DNA of 21,869 bases from CAXMST01 sp035267205 (GCA_035267205.1 DATFLZ010000154.1:1-21869); one strand, 5' to 3'. Positions 6,720 through 14,111 are shown, counted from the stretch's first letter. Program-made: numbers and translations. Notes: generated by a model not told the origin, from the letters alone.

Positions 6720-8221
6720 TGGCCGAGCCGGACCGCCTGACCGCCCTGGATGCGACCTTCCTCGAGCTCGAGGAGGCCGATGAAAGCGCCCACATGCACA
6801 TCGGCGCGGTGATGATCTGCGAGGCGCGACCGGGTGGCGCAGCGCCACCGATCGATCACGTACGCCAGGAGACTCTGGCCCGGCTCGGCGGGCTGCCGCG
6901 CTACCGGCACCGGCTGTCCGAGCCCAGGACCGGCGGGCTCCGGTGGCCCGCTTGGGAGCCGGACCCGCACTTCGAGATCGCCAACCACGTGCGCGCGGAC
7001 GGGCTGCCGGCGCCCGCGGACACCGACGCGCTGCGCGAGTGGGCGGGCGACTACTTCTCGATCAGGCTCGATCGCAGTCGCCCGCTGTGGGAGCTGGTCG
7101 TACTCGAGCTGAGCGACGGGCGCTGGGTGATGGTCAGCAAGACGCATCACGCCCTCGTCGACGGGGTCGGCTCCGTCGACGCCGCCAAGGTACTGCTGGA
7201 TGTCGATCCCAACGGCCGGCCCGAGGGGCTCGAGCCTCCTGCCGATGAGAGTCCGGCGCGGGACGCCGGTCCGGGGAGCGGCGACCCGGGCCTCAGCCTC
7301 AGCCGGCTCGCAAGCATCCCGGTGCGACTGGCCGGCCGGGCGCTGCACCTGGCGTCGGTGACATTGTCGACCGCTGCGCACGGCCTCGGCCACGCGACGG
7401 ATCCGCACTGGCTAGCCGGAGCGCTCCGCGAGTCCAAGGCCGTGCTCGAGGTCCTGATCCGCGACGAGCTGGATGCCGCGCCGCGGACGAGCATCAACAA
7501 GCCGATCGGGGCGCACCGGCGGCTCGGCATCGTCGAGGTCCAGCTCGCCGACCTGAAGCGGATCAGAGCCAGCCTCGGCGGCACCGTCAACGACGCCGTG
7601 CTCGCCGCCGCAACGGGTGGCCTGCGCGAGCTCCTGATTTCGCGGGGCGAGGAGCTACCCACCGAGGGACTACGCGCGATGGTGCCCGTGAACATCCGGC
7701 CGGCGGCCGAGCGCCTCGCCCTCGGCAACCAGATCACGTCGCTCTTCGTCCACCTCCCCGTTGCGATCGGCGAGAGGGCCGAGCGCTTCAAGCACCAGCT
7801 GGAGGAGGCCGAGGGGCTGAAGTCGTCCACGCAGGCCGAGGGCTCGCGAGGCCTGATCGAAGCGGCGGGAATGGCCCCACCCGTCCTCCACAGCTTCCTC
7901 GCCCGCTCCCTGTTCGCAAGCAGGCTGTTCAACGTGACGGTCACCAACGTGCCGGGGCCGCAGGTCCCGCTCTATGCGGTCGGCTCGGAGGTCGAGGAGA
8001 TCTGGCCGGTGGTCCCGCTGGCCGCCGAGCACGCGGTCGGGATCGCGGTGCTCAGCTACAACGGCTCGGTCTACTTCTGCCTCAACTGCGACCACGACTC
8101 GGTGACCGACCTCGAGGTACTGCGAGGGGCGATCGAGACCGAGATCTCCGACCTGCTGGAGCTGGCTTCGAAGGCGGCGGGATCGGACGACGTCGTCGCC
8201 GGGAGCGCGAAGGCCGGCTGA
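6716..8221 (+). CDS. Wax ester synthase/diacylglycerol acyltransferase (WS/DGAT)
   Basis: A 501-residue member of the bacterial WS/DGAT family, which esterifies acyl-CoA to diacylglycerol or fatty alcohols for neutral-lipid storage. Seen: an N-terminal family start (LTALDATFLELE), the catalytic HHxxxDG as HHALVDG at residues 144-150, and a Gly/Asn-rich NDAVLAAATGGLRELL. The C-terminal domain has NVTVTNVPGPQVPLY, the conserved family block. The length is slightly above the usual 450-480 residues. The start overlaps the stop of flavoprotein B (ATGA), and the next in-frame ATG at 6719 is an equally good start. There is no separate Shine-Dalgarno, so expression should depend on translation of the flavoprotein. 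Membrane or lipid-droplet association is typical of the family. Whether it makes wax esters or triacylglycerol cannot be read from the sequence. Confidence 0.93.
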   Translation: MMAEPDRLTALDATFLELEEADESAHMHIGAVMICEARPGGAAPPIDHVRQETLARLGGLPRYRHRLSEPRTGGLRWPAWEPDPHFEIANHVRADGLPAPADTDALREWAGDYFSIRLDRSRPLWELVVLELSDGRWVMVSKTHHALVDGVGSVDAAKVLLDVDPNGRPEGLEPPADESPARDAGPGSGDPGLSLSRLASIPVRLAGRALHLASVTLSTAAHGLGHATDPHWLAGALRESKAVLEVLIRDELDAAPRTSINKPIGAHRRLGIVEVQLADLKRIRASLGGTVNDAVLAAATGGLRELLISRGEELPTEGLRAMVPVNIRPAAERLALGNQITSLFVHLPVAIGERAERFKHQLEEAEGLKSSTQAEGSRGLIEAAGMAPPVLHSFLARSLFASRLFNVTVTNVPGPQVPLYAVGSEVEEIWPVVPLAAEHAVGIAVLSYNGSVYFCLNCDHDSVTDLEVLRGAIETEISDLLELASKAAGSDDVVAGSAKAG

Positions 8222-8255
8222 ACCGCCCGCCCCCGGAGGCGCTGCCGAAAGACAA

Positions 8256-8280
8256 ACGCCGGCCGCAATGCGGCCGGCGT
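8256..8280. terminator. Strong bidirectional hairpin terminator
   Basis: ACGCCGGCCGC, loop AAT, GCGGCCGGCGT makes a perfect 11-bp stem with a 3-base loop. It lies between the 3' ends of the convergent WS/DGAT and RTX genes. It is flanked by AAA on the left and by CCGTTT on the right, so it can act in both directions. It is the clearest intrinsic terminator in the window. Confidence 0.85.
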
Positions 8281-8332
8281 CCGTTTAACCGGGTCTGGCT
8301 CCCATCCGGGCTCGCGCCGGATGGGGTCGAGG

Positions 8333-9658
8333 TCAGCAGCTGCGCTTGTTGCCCTTGCCGCCACCCTGGAGACATCTGTCGTTGCCTCCGCCGCCGTTGA
8401 GGTTGTCGTTGCCCTTACCTCCGTTGAGGTTGTCGTCACCGGCCCGGCCGAACAGCTTGTCGTCGCCGCGACTGCCGAGCACGTCGTCGTCGTTGGCGCC
8501 GCCGAACACCTTGTCGTTGTCGCGACCACCCTTGACGCGATCGATGCCCGACTGGCCGCTGACCACGTCGAGGCCTCGGCCGCCCTTCAGGGTGTCGTTG
8601 CCGCCGTTGCCGCGGATGTCGTCGCGACCCCAGCCGCCGATGATCTCATCGGGGCCGTTCTGACCACGGACCAAGTCGGCGCCGCCGAGGGCGCAGATCA
8701 AGTCCTTGCCGCCACCGCCCTTGATTACGTCCTGGCCGTTGGTGCCGAGGATCACGTCACGACCGGGCGTGCCCTTGGTGACGCCCGTGGTCGCAAAGAT
8801 CGTCGGCTCCTCGCCGCGACACGTCGCATCCTCGTTGCCCGGCCCGACCGCACCGAGGGTGCAGTTCTCCGGCTTGGTGTCGCGCAGCCGCAGGTTGTCG
8901 ACGAACGCGGCCGAGTCATAGATCGCATCAGCGATATCGAAGACGCTGATATAGACGCTGTGAGCGCCCGGCGTGACTGGGGTGGTCGCCCGCAGGATCG
9001 GGGTCGCACCGTCGTAGGTCGTGCCGAGCGAGTTGTCGGCAGACGTGCCGGCGCTCTTCACGGTCGTCGGCTGGCCGTCAGGGCCATTCGCGAAGTTGTC
9101 CGAGGCCGAGATGCTCCCGTCGTCCCGGATCACGAACGTCGACTGGTCGAGCTCAACGAGGAACGTGTCGTTGAAGTCCGAGCCGACGAACTCGTCGAAC
9201 TCCTCCGTGAGGAACCGGTAGTCGATCGTCAGACAGTTCCGGTTCGCCGGCACGTCGACGTCGACTCGCAGTTGGACGAGGTCGAAGGCACCCGGGCCTC
9301 CGCCGCCGTTCACGGCACCGTTGTCGGTGCTGAGGCTGTCGGAGTTGTTCGGCGCGTTCGCATCGCGCGAGTCACCTGTGGAGAGCACCGTGTAGCTCGA
9401 CCCCTTGAGCGGGAACAGAGCGAGCTCCGTGTCCACGACGGCCGAGGGGTTGCCGCTCGGGGGCGCCTGGGTCAGCGATGCGCCCGTGACGGCGCCGCCG
9501 GTGTTGTCGAGCGCCTCGCTGAGCGCGTTCGCGTTGCCCGTGGGCGTGATCACCGCCGCGGCCATCGAGGTTCCGATGACCATCATCGTCGCGAAGGCGG
9601 TCGCGACCAGGGCCGCGAGCCCGACCGGCCCGAGAGTAGTTCTGTTCGTACCCGACAT
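8333..9658 (-). CDS. Secreted choice-of-anchor-L protein with 15 RTX calcium-binding repeats
   Basis: A 441-residue exported protein. The ATG at 9658 was chosen over 9727 because GGAGA sits 4 bases upstream and the encoded protein then opens with a Sec-type signal: basic start, hydrophobic LAALVATAFATMMVIGTSMA, then AAA. Residues about 45-260 match the choice-of-anchor-L domain, with LSTGDS, NNSDS and the hallmark TEEFDEFVGSDFNDTF. Residues 296-430 are fifteen contiguous in-register nonapeptides of GGxGxDxxx type, expected to fold as a Ca2+-loaded parallel beta-roll outside the cell. The C-terminus ends QGGGKGNKRSC. There is no LPXTG, no C-terminal transmembrane helix and no recognisable type I secretion signal, so export is presumably by Sec. 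Function could be adhesion or matrix; the partner is unknown. It converges on WS/DGAT across a strong terminator. Confidence 0.85.
   Translation of the reverse strand: MSGTNRTTLGPVGLAALVATAFATMMVIGTSMAAAVITPTGNANALSEALDNTGGAVTGASLTQAPPSGNPSAVVDTELALFPLKGSSYTVLSTGDSRDANAPNNSDSLSTDNGAVNGGGGPGAFDLVQLRVDVDVPANRNCLTIDYRFLTEEFDEFVGSDFNDTFLVELDQSTFVIRDDGSISASDNFANGPDGQPTTVKSAGTSADNSLGTTYDGATPILRATTPVTPGAHSVYISVFDIADAIYDSAAFVDNLRLRDTKPENCTLGAVGPGNEDATCRGEEPTIFATTGVTKGTPGRDVILGTNGQDVIKGGGGKDLICALGGADLVRGQNGPDEIIGGWGRDDIRGNGGNDTLKGGRGLDVVSGQSGIDRVKGGRDNDKVFGGANDDDVLGSRGDDKLFGRAGDDNLNGGKGNDNLNGGGGNDRCLQGGGKGNKRSC
8369..8773 (-). repeat. Tandem 27-base RTX-coding repeats (15 units)
   Basis: Fifteen consecutive 27-base units each encode one glycine/aspartate nonapeptide, from GTPGRDVIL to GGGGNDRCL, with no insertion or phase change. 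The units are diverged at DNA level, so this is an old array and not a fresh expansion. Two units carry cysteine (GGGGKDLIC and GGGGNDRCL). Confidence 0.85.
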
Positions 9659-9662
9659 GTTG

Positions 9663-9667
9663 TCTCC
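9663..9667 (-). promoter_or_regulatory. Shine-Dalgarno GGAGA that fixes the RTX protein start
   Basis: On the minus strand GGAGA lies 4 bases before the ATG at 9658. It supports that start over the upstream in-frame ATG at 9727, which would put 23 non-hydrophobic residues before the signal peptide. Confidence 0.7.
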
Positions 9668-9769
9668 ATCCCGCTGATAGGAATTCAATCTGGCACCAGG
9701 CCAATACCCACTCTCCTCAGACCTCAAACGCTCGCGCGAATCGGCTCGCCGCCGACGCCCAGAGACTGG

Positions 9770-10744
9770 CTAGCGGTCGCGGCGCCAGGGGCGCTCGGGA
9801 TCGAACAGGTGCATTCCGAACTCGGCGCTGAGCTCCTCGAAGGTGCGGAGGCCGCGGACGCTGTTGCCGTGCTCGTCGAGTCGGGGCGAGAAGACCGCGA
9901 CGCCTCCGATGCCCGGGATCATTCCGACGATCCCGCCGCCCACGCCGCTCTTCGCGGGGGTGCCGACCGAGTAGGCCCACTCGCCGGCGTAGTCGTACAT
10001 GCCGCAGGTGAGCGCGACCGTGAGCATGTCCCGCGCGACCTCGGGCCGCACCACCTGCTCGCCGGTGCGCGGGTGCCGGCCGTAGTTGGCGAGCGTGGCG
10101 CCGATCAGCGCCAGATCGTCGACGGTGACCAGGACCGAGCACTGGCCGAAGTAGAGATCCAGAGTCTCCTCGACCCGATCGGAGATGATCCCCTGGTTGA
10201 GCATCAGGTAGGCGATCGCGCGGTTGCGGTTCCCCGTCTCACGCTCGGAGGCCCAGACGTCGCTGTCGATCTCGGGACGGCGCCCGAGGTAACGCTCGTA
10301 CATCCTCCGCACGCGCTCGATCCGCGCGTCCCGGTCGGCCCCGGGGACCATGTCGGTAACCGCGATCGCGCCCGCGTTGACCATCGGGTTGGGGGCCCGG
10401 TTGTCGGCTTCGTCGAGAAGGATCGAGTTGAAGCTCTCCCCGGTCGGAGCAACACCGACGCGCGCGAGCACGTGATCGCGCCCGTGCTCCTCGAGCGCCA
10501 GCCCGTAGAGCATCAGCTTCGAGATCGACTGGATCGTGAACTCGTGATCGCAGTCCCCGACGTCGATGTGGCGGTCGTCGGCCGTTACGCCGGCGATCGC
10601 GAACAGCTCGGGGTCAACGTCGGCCAGCTCGGGGATGTAGTCGGCGGGCACCCCCTCGTCGAGGTCCGCGTACTTGGCGTGCAGTCGCGAGCAGACGTCC
10701 TGGAACCAGGCCCTTCTCTCGTCGCGCTCCTGAGCTTCGGTCAC
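9770..10744 (-). CDS. glsA: Glutaminase A
   Basis: A 324-residue protein of the serine-dependent beta-lactamase-fold glutaminase family, which hydrolyses L-glutamine to L-glutamate and ammonia in the cytoplasm. Seen: the substrate-side motif ADYIPELA (34-41), catalytic S-x-x-K in QSISKLM (S73, K76), the conserved APNPMVNAGAIAV, the ERETGNRNRAIAYLM block, YFGQCSV, and the Gly-rich AKSGVGGGIVGMIPG near the C-terminus. The length is near the usual 300-330 residues. The start is GTG, with a TACGAT box 6 bases upstream and no Shine-Dalgarno. It diverges from the ATP-grasp gene across only 41 bases. Identification is firm. A role in nitrogen or acid-stress metabolism is inference. Confidence 0.96.
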   Translation of the reverse strand: MTEAQERDERRAWFQDVCSRLHAKYADLDEGVPADYIPELADVDPELFAIAGVTADDRHIDVGDCDHEFTIQSISKLMLYGLALEEHGRDHVLARVGVAPTGESFNSILLDEADNRAPNPMVNAGAIAVTDMVPGADRDARIERVRRMYERYLGRRPEIDSDVWASERETGNRNRAIAYLMLNQGIISDRVEETLDLYFGQCSVLVTVDDLALIGATLANYGRHPRTGEQVVRPEVARDMLTVALTCGMYDYAGEWAYSVGTPAKSGVGGGIVGMIPGIGGVAVFSPRLDEHGNSVRGLRTFEELSAEFGMHLFDPERPWRRDR

Positions 10745-10750
10745 GGAGCG

Positions 10751-10756
10751 ATCGTA
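10751..10756 (-). promoter_or_regulatory. Candidate -10 box (TACGAT) of glutaminase
   Basis: On the minus strand TACGAT ends 6 bases before the GTG start at 10744, with no Shine-Dalgarno between, predicting a leaderless mRNA. The whole divergent gap is 41 bases, so any -35 box for one gene must overlap the promoter of the other. Confidence 0.4.
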
Positions 10757-10785
10757 TTCGCGCCGGTTCCGCTTTGATTCCCGCG

Positions 10786-11673
10786 GTGAGAATCGCGGTC
10801 GCGACCTTCGAGGGAATGCCGCACGAGTTCGGCGGCGACGACCGGCTGCTCGTCCGGGAGCTCGAGCGCCGCGGAGCCGAGGTCACCCATGCCCCGTGGA
10901 CGGATCCCGAGGTCGACTGGAGCGGGCACGAGCTGGTGATCGCGCGCTCGCCGTGGGACTACTCCCGGCGTCACGCGGAGTTCGTCGAATGGGCACACTC
11001 GGTCGAGGCGCCGCTCGAGAACGCGGCGGAGCTGATCGCCTGGAACAGCGACAAGCGCTACCTGGGCGACCTCGGCGAGGAGGGGCTCCCGGTGGTGCCG
11101 ACAACCTTCGTCGGCGCCGGAGACCCGTTGCCGGAGATCGACTCGCAGGTCGTCGTCAAGCCGACGATCTCGGCCGGAGCCCGGGACACCGGGCGGTTCG
11201 GGCCCGAGTCGGCTCGGGCCGGGCTGGCCCTGGTCGAGCGCATCCGCGAGCGCGGCGAGGTCGCAATGGTGCAACCGTTCATCGCGACCGTCGAGAGCCA
11301 CGGCGAGACGGCGATCGTGGCGATCGACGGCCGCGTCAGCCACGTGCTCCACAAGTCGCCGGTCCTCAAGGCGGACGAGGTAGCTCCGGTCCGCGACGAC
11401 GCCCTCGGGGCGGCGGAGTCCATGTACGACCCGGGCCTGGTCGTCGACGGCTCGGCCGAGCCCGATCAGCTCCGGCTCGCCGAGCGGACGCTGGCGGTCC
11501 TCGAACGGCGCTTCGGGGACGCTCCGCTCATCGCTCGCGTGGACATGCTGCGAGATGAGGCGGGCGACCCCGTCCTGCTCGAGCTCGAGGCGATCGAGCC
11601 CAACCTCTACTTCGAGCACGCCCCCGGCGCCGCGGAACGACTCGCGGACGCCGTCATCGCGAGAGCGCGGTAG
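10786..11673 (+). CDS. ATP-grasp enzyme of the DcsG/RimK-like type
   Basis: A 295-residue ATP-dependent carboxylate-amine (or related) ligase. Seen: an N-terminal pre-ATP-grasp domain (VRIAVATFEGMPHEFGGDDR, then RSPWDYSRRHAEFVEWA). A family-typical linker IAWNSDKRYLGDLGEEGLPVVPTTFV follows in its conserved order. The ATP-grasp core includes VVVKPTISAGARDTGRF, and the Mg2+-binding end is ARVDMLRDEAG with ELEAIEPNLYFEHAPG. The overall pattern resembles the family containing DcsG, the O-ureido-D-serine cyclo-ligase of D-cycloserine synthesis, but no other cycloserine gene is nearby, so the substrate is unknown. GTG 10786 was preferred to an upstream TTG at 10774 because VRIAVAT is the natural domain start. 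A poor TTTGAT lies 7 bases upstream and there is no Shine-Dalgarno. It diverges from glutaminase. Confidence 0.82.
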   Translation: MRIAVATFEGMPHEFGGDDRLLVRELERRGAEVTHAPWTDPEVDWSGHELVIARSPWDYSRRHAEFVEWAHSVEAPLENAAELIAWNSDKRYLGDLGEEGLPVVPTTFVGAGDPLPEIDSQVVVKPTISAGARDTGRFGPESARAGLALVERIRERGEVAMVQPFIATVESHGETAIVAIDGRVSHVLHKSPVLKADEVAPVRDDALGAAESMYDPGLVVDGSAEPDQLRLAERTLAVLERRFGDAPLIARVDMLRDEAGDPVLLELEAIEPNLYFEHAPGAAERLADAVIARAR

Positions 11674-11707
11674 CTCGCGGCAGCCGCTGGCGACGAGGGT
11701 TTCCTCC

Positions 11708-12739
11708 TCAGTCCACGACGCGAATCGCGAGCTTCCCCCGCGCCTGGCCCTCGCGCAGGCGGCGGATCGCAGCCGGCACCTCATTCAGCGGATAGGAGTC
11801 ACTGACGGTCGGCGCCAGCGATCCAGCTTCGATCATTTCCCCCAGGACCGCGAGGTCGTCGCGGTTCTCCGAGGAGATGAACGTCCGTAGGCGCTGGGAG
11901 ACGAACGGCGAGATCGCCATCGCCCGGAGCTGGCGATCGGTCCCCCCGAGCCAGCGACCGTCCGTCTCGCCGCCGACGATCACCAGCGTGCCGCGCGGCG
12001 CGAGGACGCTGCGAAGCTCCCCGAGCGGGCGATTCCCACCCGTGTCGATGATCGCGTCCCAGAGCACGTCACGCTCGCCAATTCGCTCGCGCCGGTAGTC
12101 GATCACGTCGTCCGCGCCCAGCGATCGCACCAGGTCGGCCTGGGCCGTGCCCGCCACCCCCGTGACCCGCGCGCCGAAGCTGTGGGCGATCTGAACGGCG
12201 AACGAGCCTACGCCGCCCGAGGCGCCGACCACGAGCACCTCCTGGCCGGCCTGCACCTCGGCCTGGTCGCGGACCGCCTGGAGTGCCGCCAGCCCAGAGA
12301 TGGGCACGGTCGCCGCCTCCTCGAAGCTCAACCCGTCGGGCATCGCGGCCAGCTTCTCCGGCGATGCGCGGGCGTACTCCGCGAACGCGCCCATCCCGAT
12401 CCCGAACACGGCGTCGCCGGGACTGAGGTGCTTTACGCCGGCGCCGACCGCCTCCACCCGTCCGGCCAGGTCCGAGCCGGGGACGGGGTTCTTCGGTGCC
12501 CGGAGGCCGTAGCCGGCCAGCCGGACCGGATAGGGAAGGCCGGTGACGAGGTGCCACACCCCCTGATCGATCCCGGCCGCATGCACCCGGACGAGAACCT
12601 CGTCCGAACCGATCTCGGGGATCTGCGTGCGCTCGTGGTGGAGGACCTCAAGGTCTCCGTAGCTGTCCTGGACGATCGCCTCCATCTGCCGGTCCCCCGT
12701 CGGCTCGGCGTGGTCTTCGGGCTCCTCGGCTGCTCGCAT
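11708..12739 (-). CDS. Zinc-independent MDR-family NAD(P)H:quinone-type oxidoreductase
   Basis: A 343-residue medium-chain dehydrogenase/reductase. Seen: an N-terminal GroES-like domain (EVLVRVHAAGIDQGVWH, PVPGSDLAGRVEAVG) and a Rossmann fold with VGASGGVGSFAVQIA at residues 171-185. The protein contains no cysteine, so neither the catalytic nor the structural zinc site of alcohol dehydrogenases is present. It belongs with quinone oxidoreductase or enoyl-reductase-like MDRs using NAD(P)H. GAGGAG 6 bases before the ATG at 12739 supports that start. A second ATG at 12685 (MEAIVQDSYG) has a GGGGGA 7 bases upstream and would begin exactly at the domain, so the first 18 polar residues may be dispensable. 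It follows the PucR gene on the same strand after 83 bases that contain operator-like repeats. The substrate is unknown. Confidence 0.88.
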   Translation of the reverse strand: MRAAEEPEDHAEPTGDRQMEAIVQDSYGDLEVLHHERTQIPEIGSDEVLVRVHAAGIDQGVWHLVTGLPYPVRLAGYGLRAPKNPVPGSDLAGRVEAVGAGVKHLSPGDAVFGIGMGAFAEYARASPEKLAAMPDGLSFEEAATVPISGLAALQAVRDQAEVQAGQEVLVVGASGGVGSFAVQIAHSFGARVTGVAGTAQADLVRSLGADDVIDYRRERIGERDVLWDAIIDTGGNRPLGELRSVLAPRGTLVIVGGETDGRWLGGTDRQLRAMAISPFVSQRLRTFISSENRDDLAVLGEMIEAGSLAPTVSDSYPLNEVPAAIRRLREGQARGKLAIRVVD

Positions 12740-12745
12740 GCTGTG

Positions 12746-12751
12746 CTCCTC
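12746..12751 (-). promoter_or_regulatory. Shine-Dalgarno GAGGAG of the MDR oxidoreductase
   Basis: On the minus strand GAGGAG is 6 bases before the ATG at 12739. This is near-ideal spacing and the reason for preferring that start over 12685. Confidence 0.65.
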
Positions 12752-12766
12752 AGGTTGGTCCGCGCT

Positions 12767-12795
12767 GACCTGCGTTGTAACAAGGACGACCTGCG
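12767..12795. repeat. Direct repeat GACCTGCG at 21-base spacing flanking palindrome TTGTAACAA
   Basis: GACCTGCG occurs at 12767-12774 and 12788-12795, exactly 21 bases apart, which is two helical turns. Between them is the perfect inverted repeat TTGT-A-ACAA (12775-12783). The array sits 27 bases upstream of the MDR start codon and downstream of the PucR gene, a natural place for an operator. PucR itself or another regulator could bind it. Confidence 0.35.
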
Positions 12796-12822
12796 CGACG
12801 GGCTGGGGCGCGCTCGCGCCGC

Positions 12823-14070
12823 TCAGGGCTGAGGCGCCGAGACCCCGAGCCAGCGGTCGATCTCGAGGGCCAGGCCGACCTCCAGGGCCCGCCCCTCCAG
12901 TGGCCCGGGGAGCAGCTCGCGCGCACGGTCGAGCCGGTTGAGCACGGTGTTCCGATGGGCGAACAGAGCCCCGGCGGCGGCCGACGCGTTGCAGTCGGCC
13001 CGCACGTAGGCGAGAACCGTCTCCCGCAGCGGGCCCTCGTCGGCGGCCAGCGGGCCGAGGGTCCGCCGGGTGAACTCGGCGGCGGCCACCTCATCCGAGG
13101 CCGTGATCGCGACCAGCTCGACGTCGGGATAGCTGGCCACCATCACCCGGCGACGGGCCCGCTGCATGAGTCGCTGCGTTGCCAGAGCGTTGAAGTGGCT
13201 GCGGCGGAAGCCACCCATCCCGCGCTCATCCGAGCCGATCGCCACGCGCACGCCCGGGTTCGCGTCGACCACCGGCGCCACTCCGTCGCCGCCCTCGACC
13301 TCGGCGGCGGGGGGAAACCAGGCCCACAGCGACCGCGCGCTGGCGGCGACCGTCAGCGGACGGGCGGCGCCGGCGGCCCGTGAGAGGGCGTCGGCTGCCC
13401 GCTCGAGCGCCCCGGGCTCGACCGGCTCATCCGCCCAGGCGACGAGCGCCCTATGCCCCTGGTTGAGCTCGTACCCGAGCCGGGACGTCGCGCGCTCGGC
13501 GCCGATCGGGGCGCCCTCGAGGATCAGATTGACCGTCTCCAGGCGCTCCGCGTGCGTGCCGCGGGCGAGCTGGTCCCGCTCGGCGCTCACCTGCTCCTCG
13601 ATGCTGCGCAGGGTGTCGTCCACGAACGCGAAGATCGAGCGGGTCATCACCTCCAACAGCTCCTGGACCAGGCCAACGTCGTCGGTGACCTCGAACACCT
13701 GCCCGAGCACGAACCGAAGCGCCGCGTTCTGGCCGACGCGATAGCTGTTGAGCGAGGTGTCGTCGTAGCCACGCCGGACGATGTCGCGGGCGAGCTCGAG
13801 CGTCCTTGGACCGACGTTCGGCGGGACCCTCTCCCCCGGCGCGGCAACGTTGGCCGCCATCCAGTGAGTGAGGTTGGCGTGGTTGGCCTCGCGGAATGCC
13901 TCGGTCAGGGCGGGCTCGCCCAGGACCCGCTCGGGCGCGGCCTCGAACACCGCGCGATCGACCGCCTCGAAGACCGGGCCGGTGTCCTGCAGGGTGAGCT
14001 GGGCGAAGGCGCGGATCAGATCGGCCACGGGCTCACGCGGCGGGTCCCAGCTCTGCTCCGCAGCCGACAT
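12823..14070 (-). CDS. PucR-family transcriptional regulator
   Basis: A 415-residue regulator. The C-terminal HTH of the PucR/CdaR class lies at about residues 347-387: PLRETVLAYVRADCNASAAA, then LFAHRNTVLNRLDRARELL, the canonical pattern in which a short helical domain is followed by HrNTv-Rl. The middle (about 170-330) looks like the divergent GGDEF-like domain of such proteins. The N-terminal 160 residues are helical and probably sense an effector. Family knowledge: these proteins often control adjacent catabolic genes. It diverges from the EthA-like monooxygenase and precedes an MDR oxidoreductase, so either could be its target. ATG 14070 lies 8 bases after a TAGGGT box. The intervening AAGGGGG is too close to the ATG to be a normal Shine-Dalgarno. 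Confidence 0.87.
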   Translation of the reverse strand: MSAAEQSWDPPREPVADLIRAFAQLTLQDTGPVFEAVDRAVFEAAPERVLGEPALTEAFREANHANLTHWMAANVAAPGERVPPNVGPRTLELARDIVRRGYDDTSLNSYRVGQNAALRFVLGQVFEVTDDVGLVQELLEVMTRSIFAFVDDTLRSIEEQVSAERDQLARGTHAERLETVNLILEGAPIGAERATSRLGYELNQGHRALVAWADEPVEPGALERAADALSRAAGAARPLTVAASARSLWAWFPPAAEVEGGDGVAPVVDANPGVRVAIGSDERGMGGFRRSHFNALATQRLMQRARRRVMVASYPDVELVAITASDEVAAAEFTRRTLGPLAADEGPLRETVLAYVRADCNASAAAGALFAHRNTVLNRLDRARELLPGPLEGRALEVGLALEIDRWLGVSAPQP

Positions 14071-14078
14071 GCCCCCTT

Positions 14079-14084
14079 ACCCTA
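14079..14084 (-). promoter_or_regulatory. Candidate -10 box (TAGGGT) of the PucR gene
   Basis: On the minus strand TAGGGT ends 8 bases before the ATG at 14070, consistent with a leaderless mRNA. No convincing -35 box is seen. Confidence 0.35.
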
Positions 14085-14093
14085 CTCTTTAGG

Positions 14094-14111
14094 CAATACG
14101 CATAACTATTG
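14094..14111. repeat. AT-rich inverted repeat in the pucR/monooxygenase divergent region
   Basis: CAATA-N8-TATTG is a perfect 5-bp inverted repeat. It lies in an unusually AT-rich patch (14086-14117) of this GC-rich DNA, immediately upstream of the PucR -10-like box and about 85 bases before the monooxygenase ATG. It is a candidate operator for divergent control. Confidence 0.35.

Noticed and set aside
5172..6848. Minus-strand open frame of 558 codons opposite flavoprotein B
   Set aside because: Arg/Pro/Gly-rich composition and no domain; the plus strand holds a clear flavoprotein and the WS/DGAT start.
8369..8773. CRISPR or satellite array
   Set aside because: The 27-base periodicity is coding (RTX nonapeptides) with diverged units and no spacer structure.
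8321..10777. Plus-strand open frame of 818 codons across the RTX and glutaminase genes
   Set aside because: It is antisense to two well-supported genes and full of Val/Ala/Asp repeats mirroring the RTX codons. It has no recognisable domain. High GC removes stops from such frames.
10786..11673. D-cycloserine biosynthesis gene dcsG
   Set aside because: The domain pattern is similar, but none of the other cycloserine pathway genes is in the window, so a specific assignment would be over-reading.
11674..11707. Terminator between the ATP-grasp and MDR genes
   Set aside because: Only short stems (GAGG-N4-CCTC and GCGG-N3-CCGC) without a U-tract; not distinguishable from background in GC-rich DNA.
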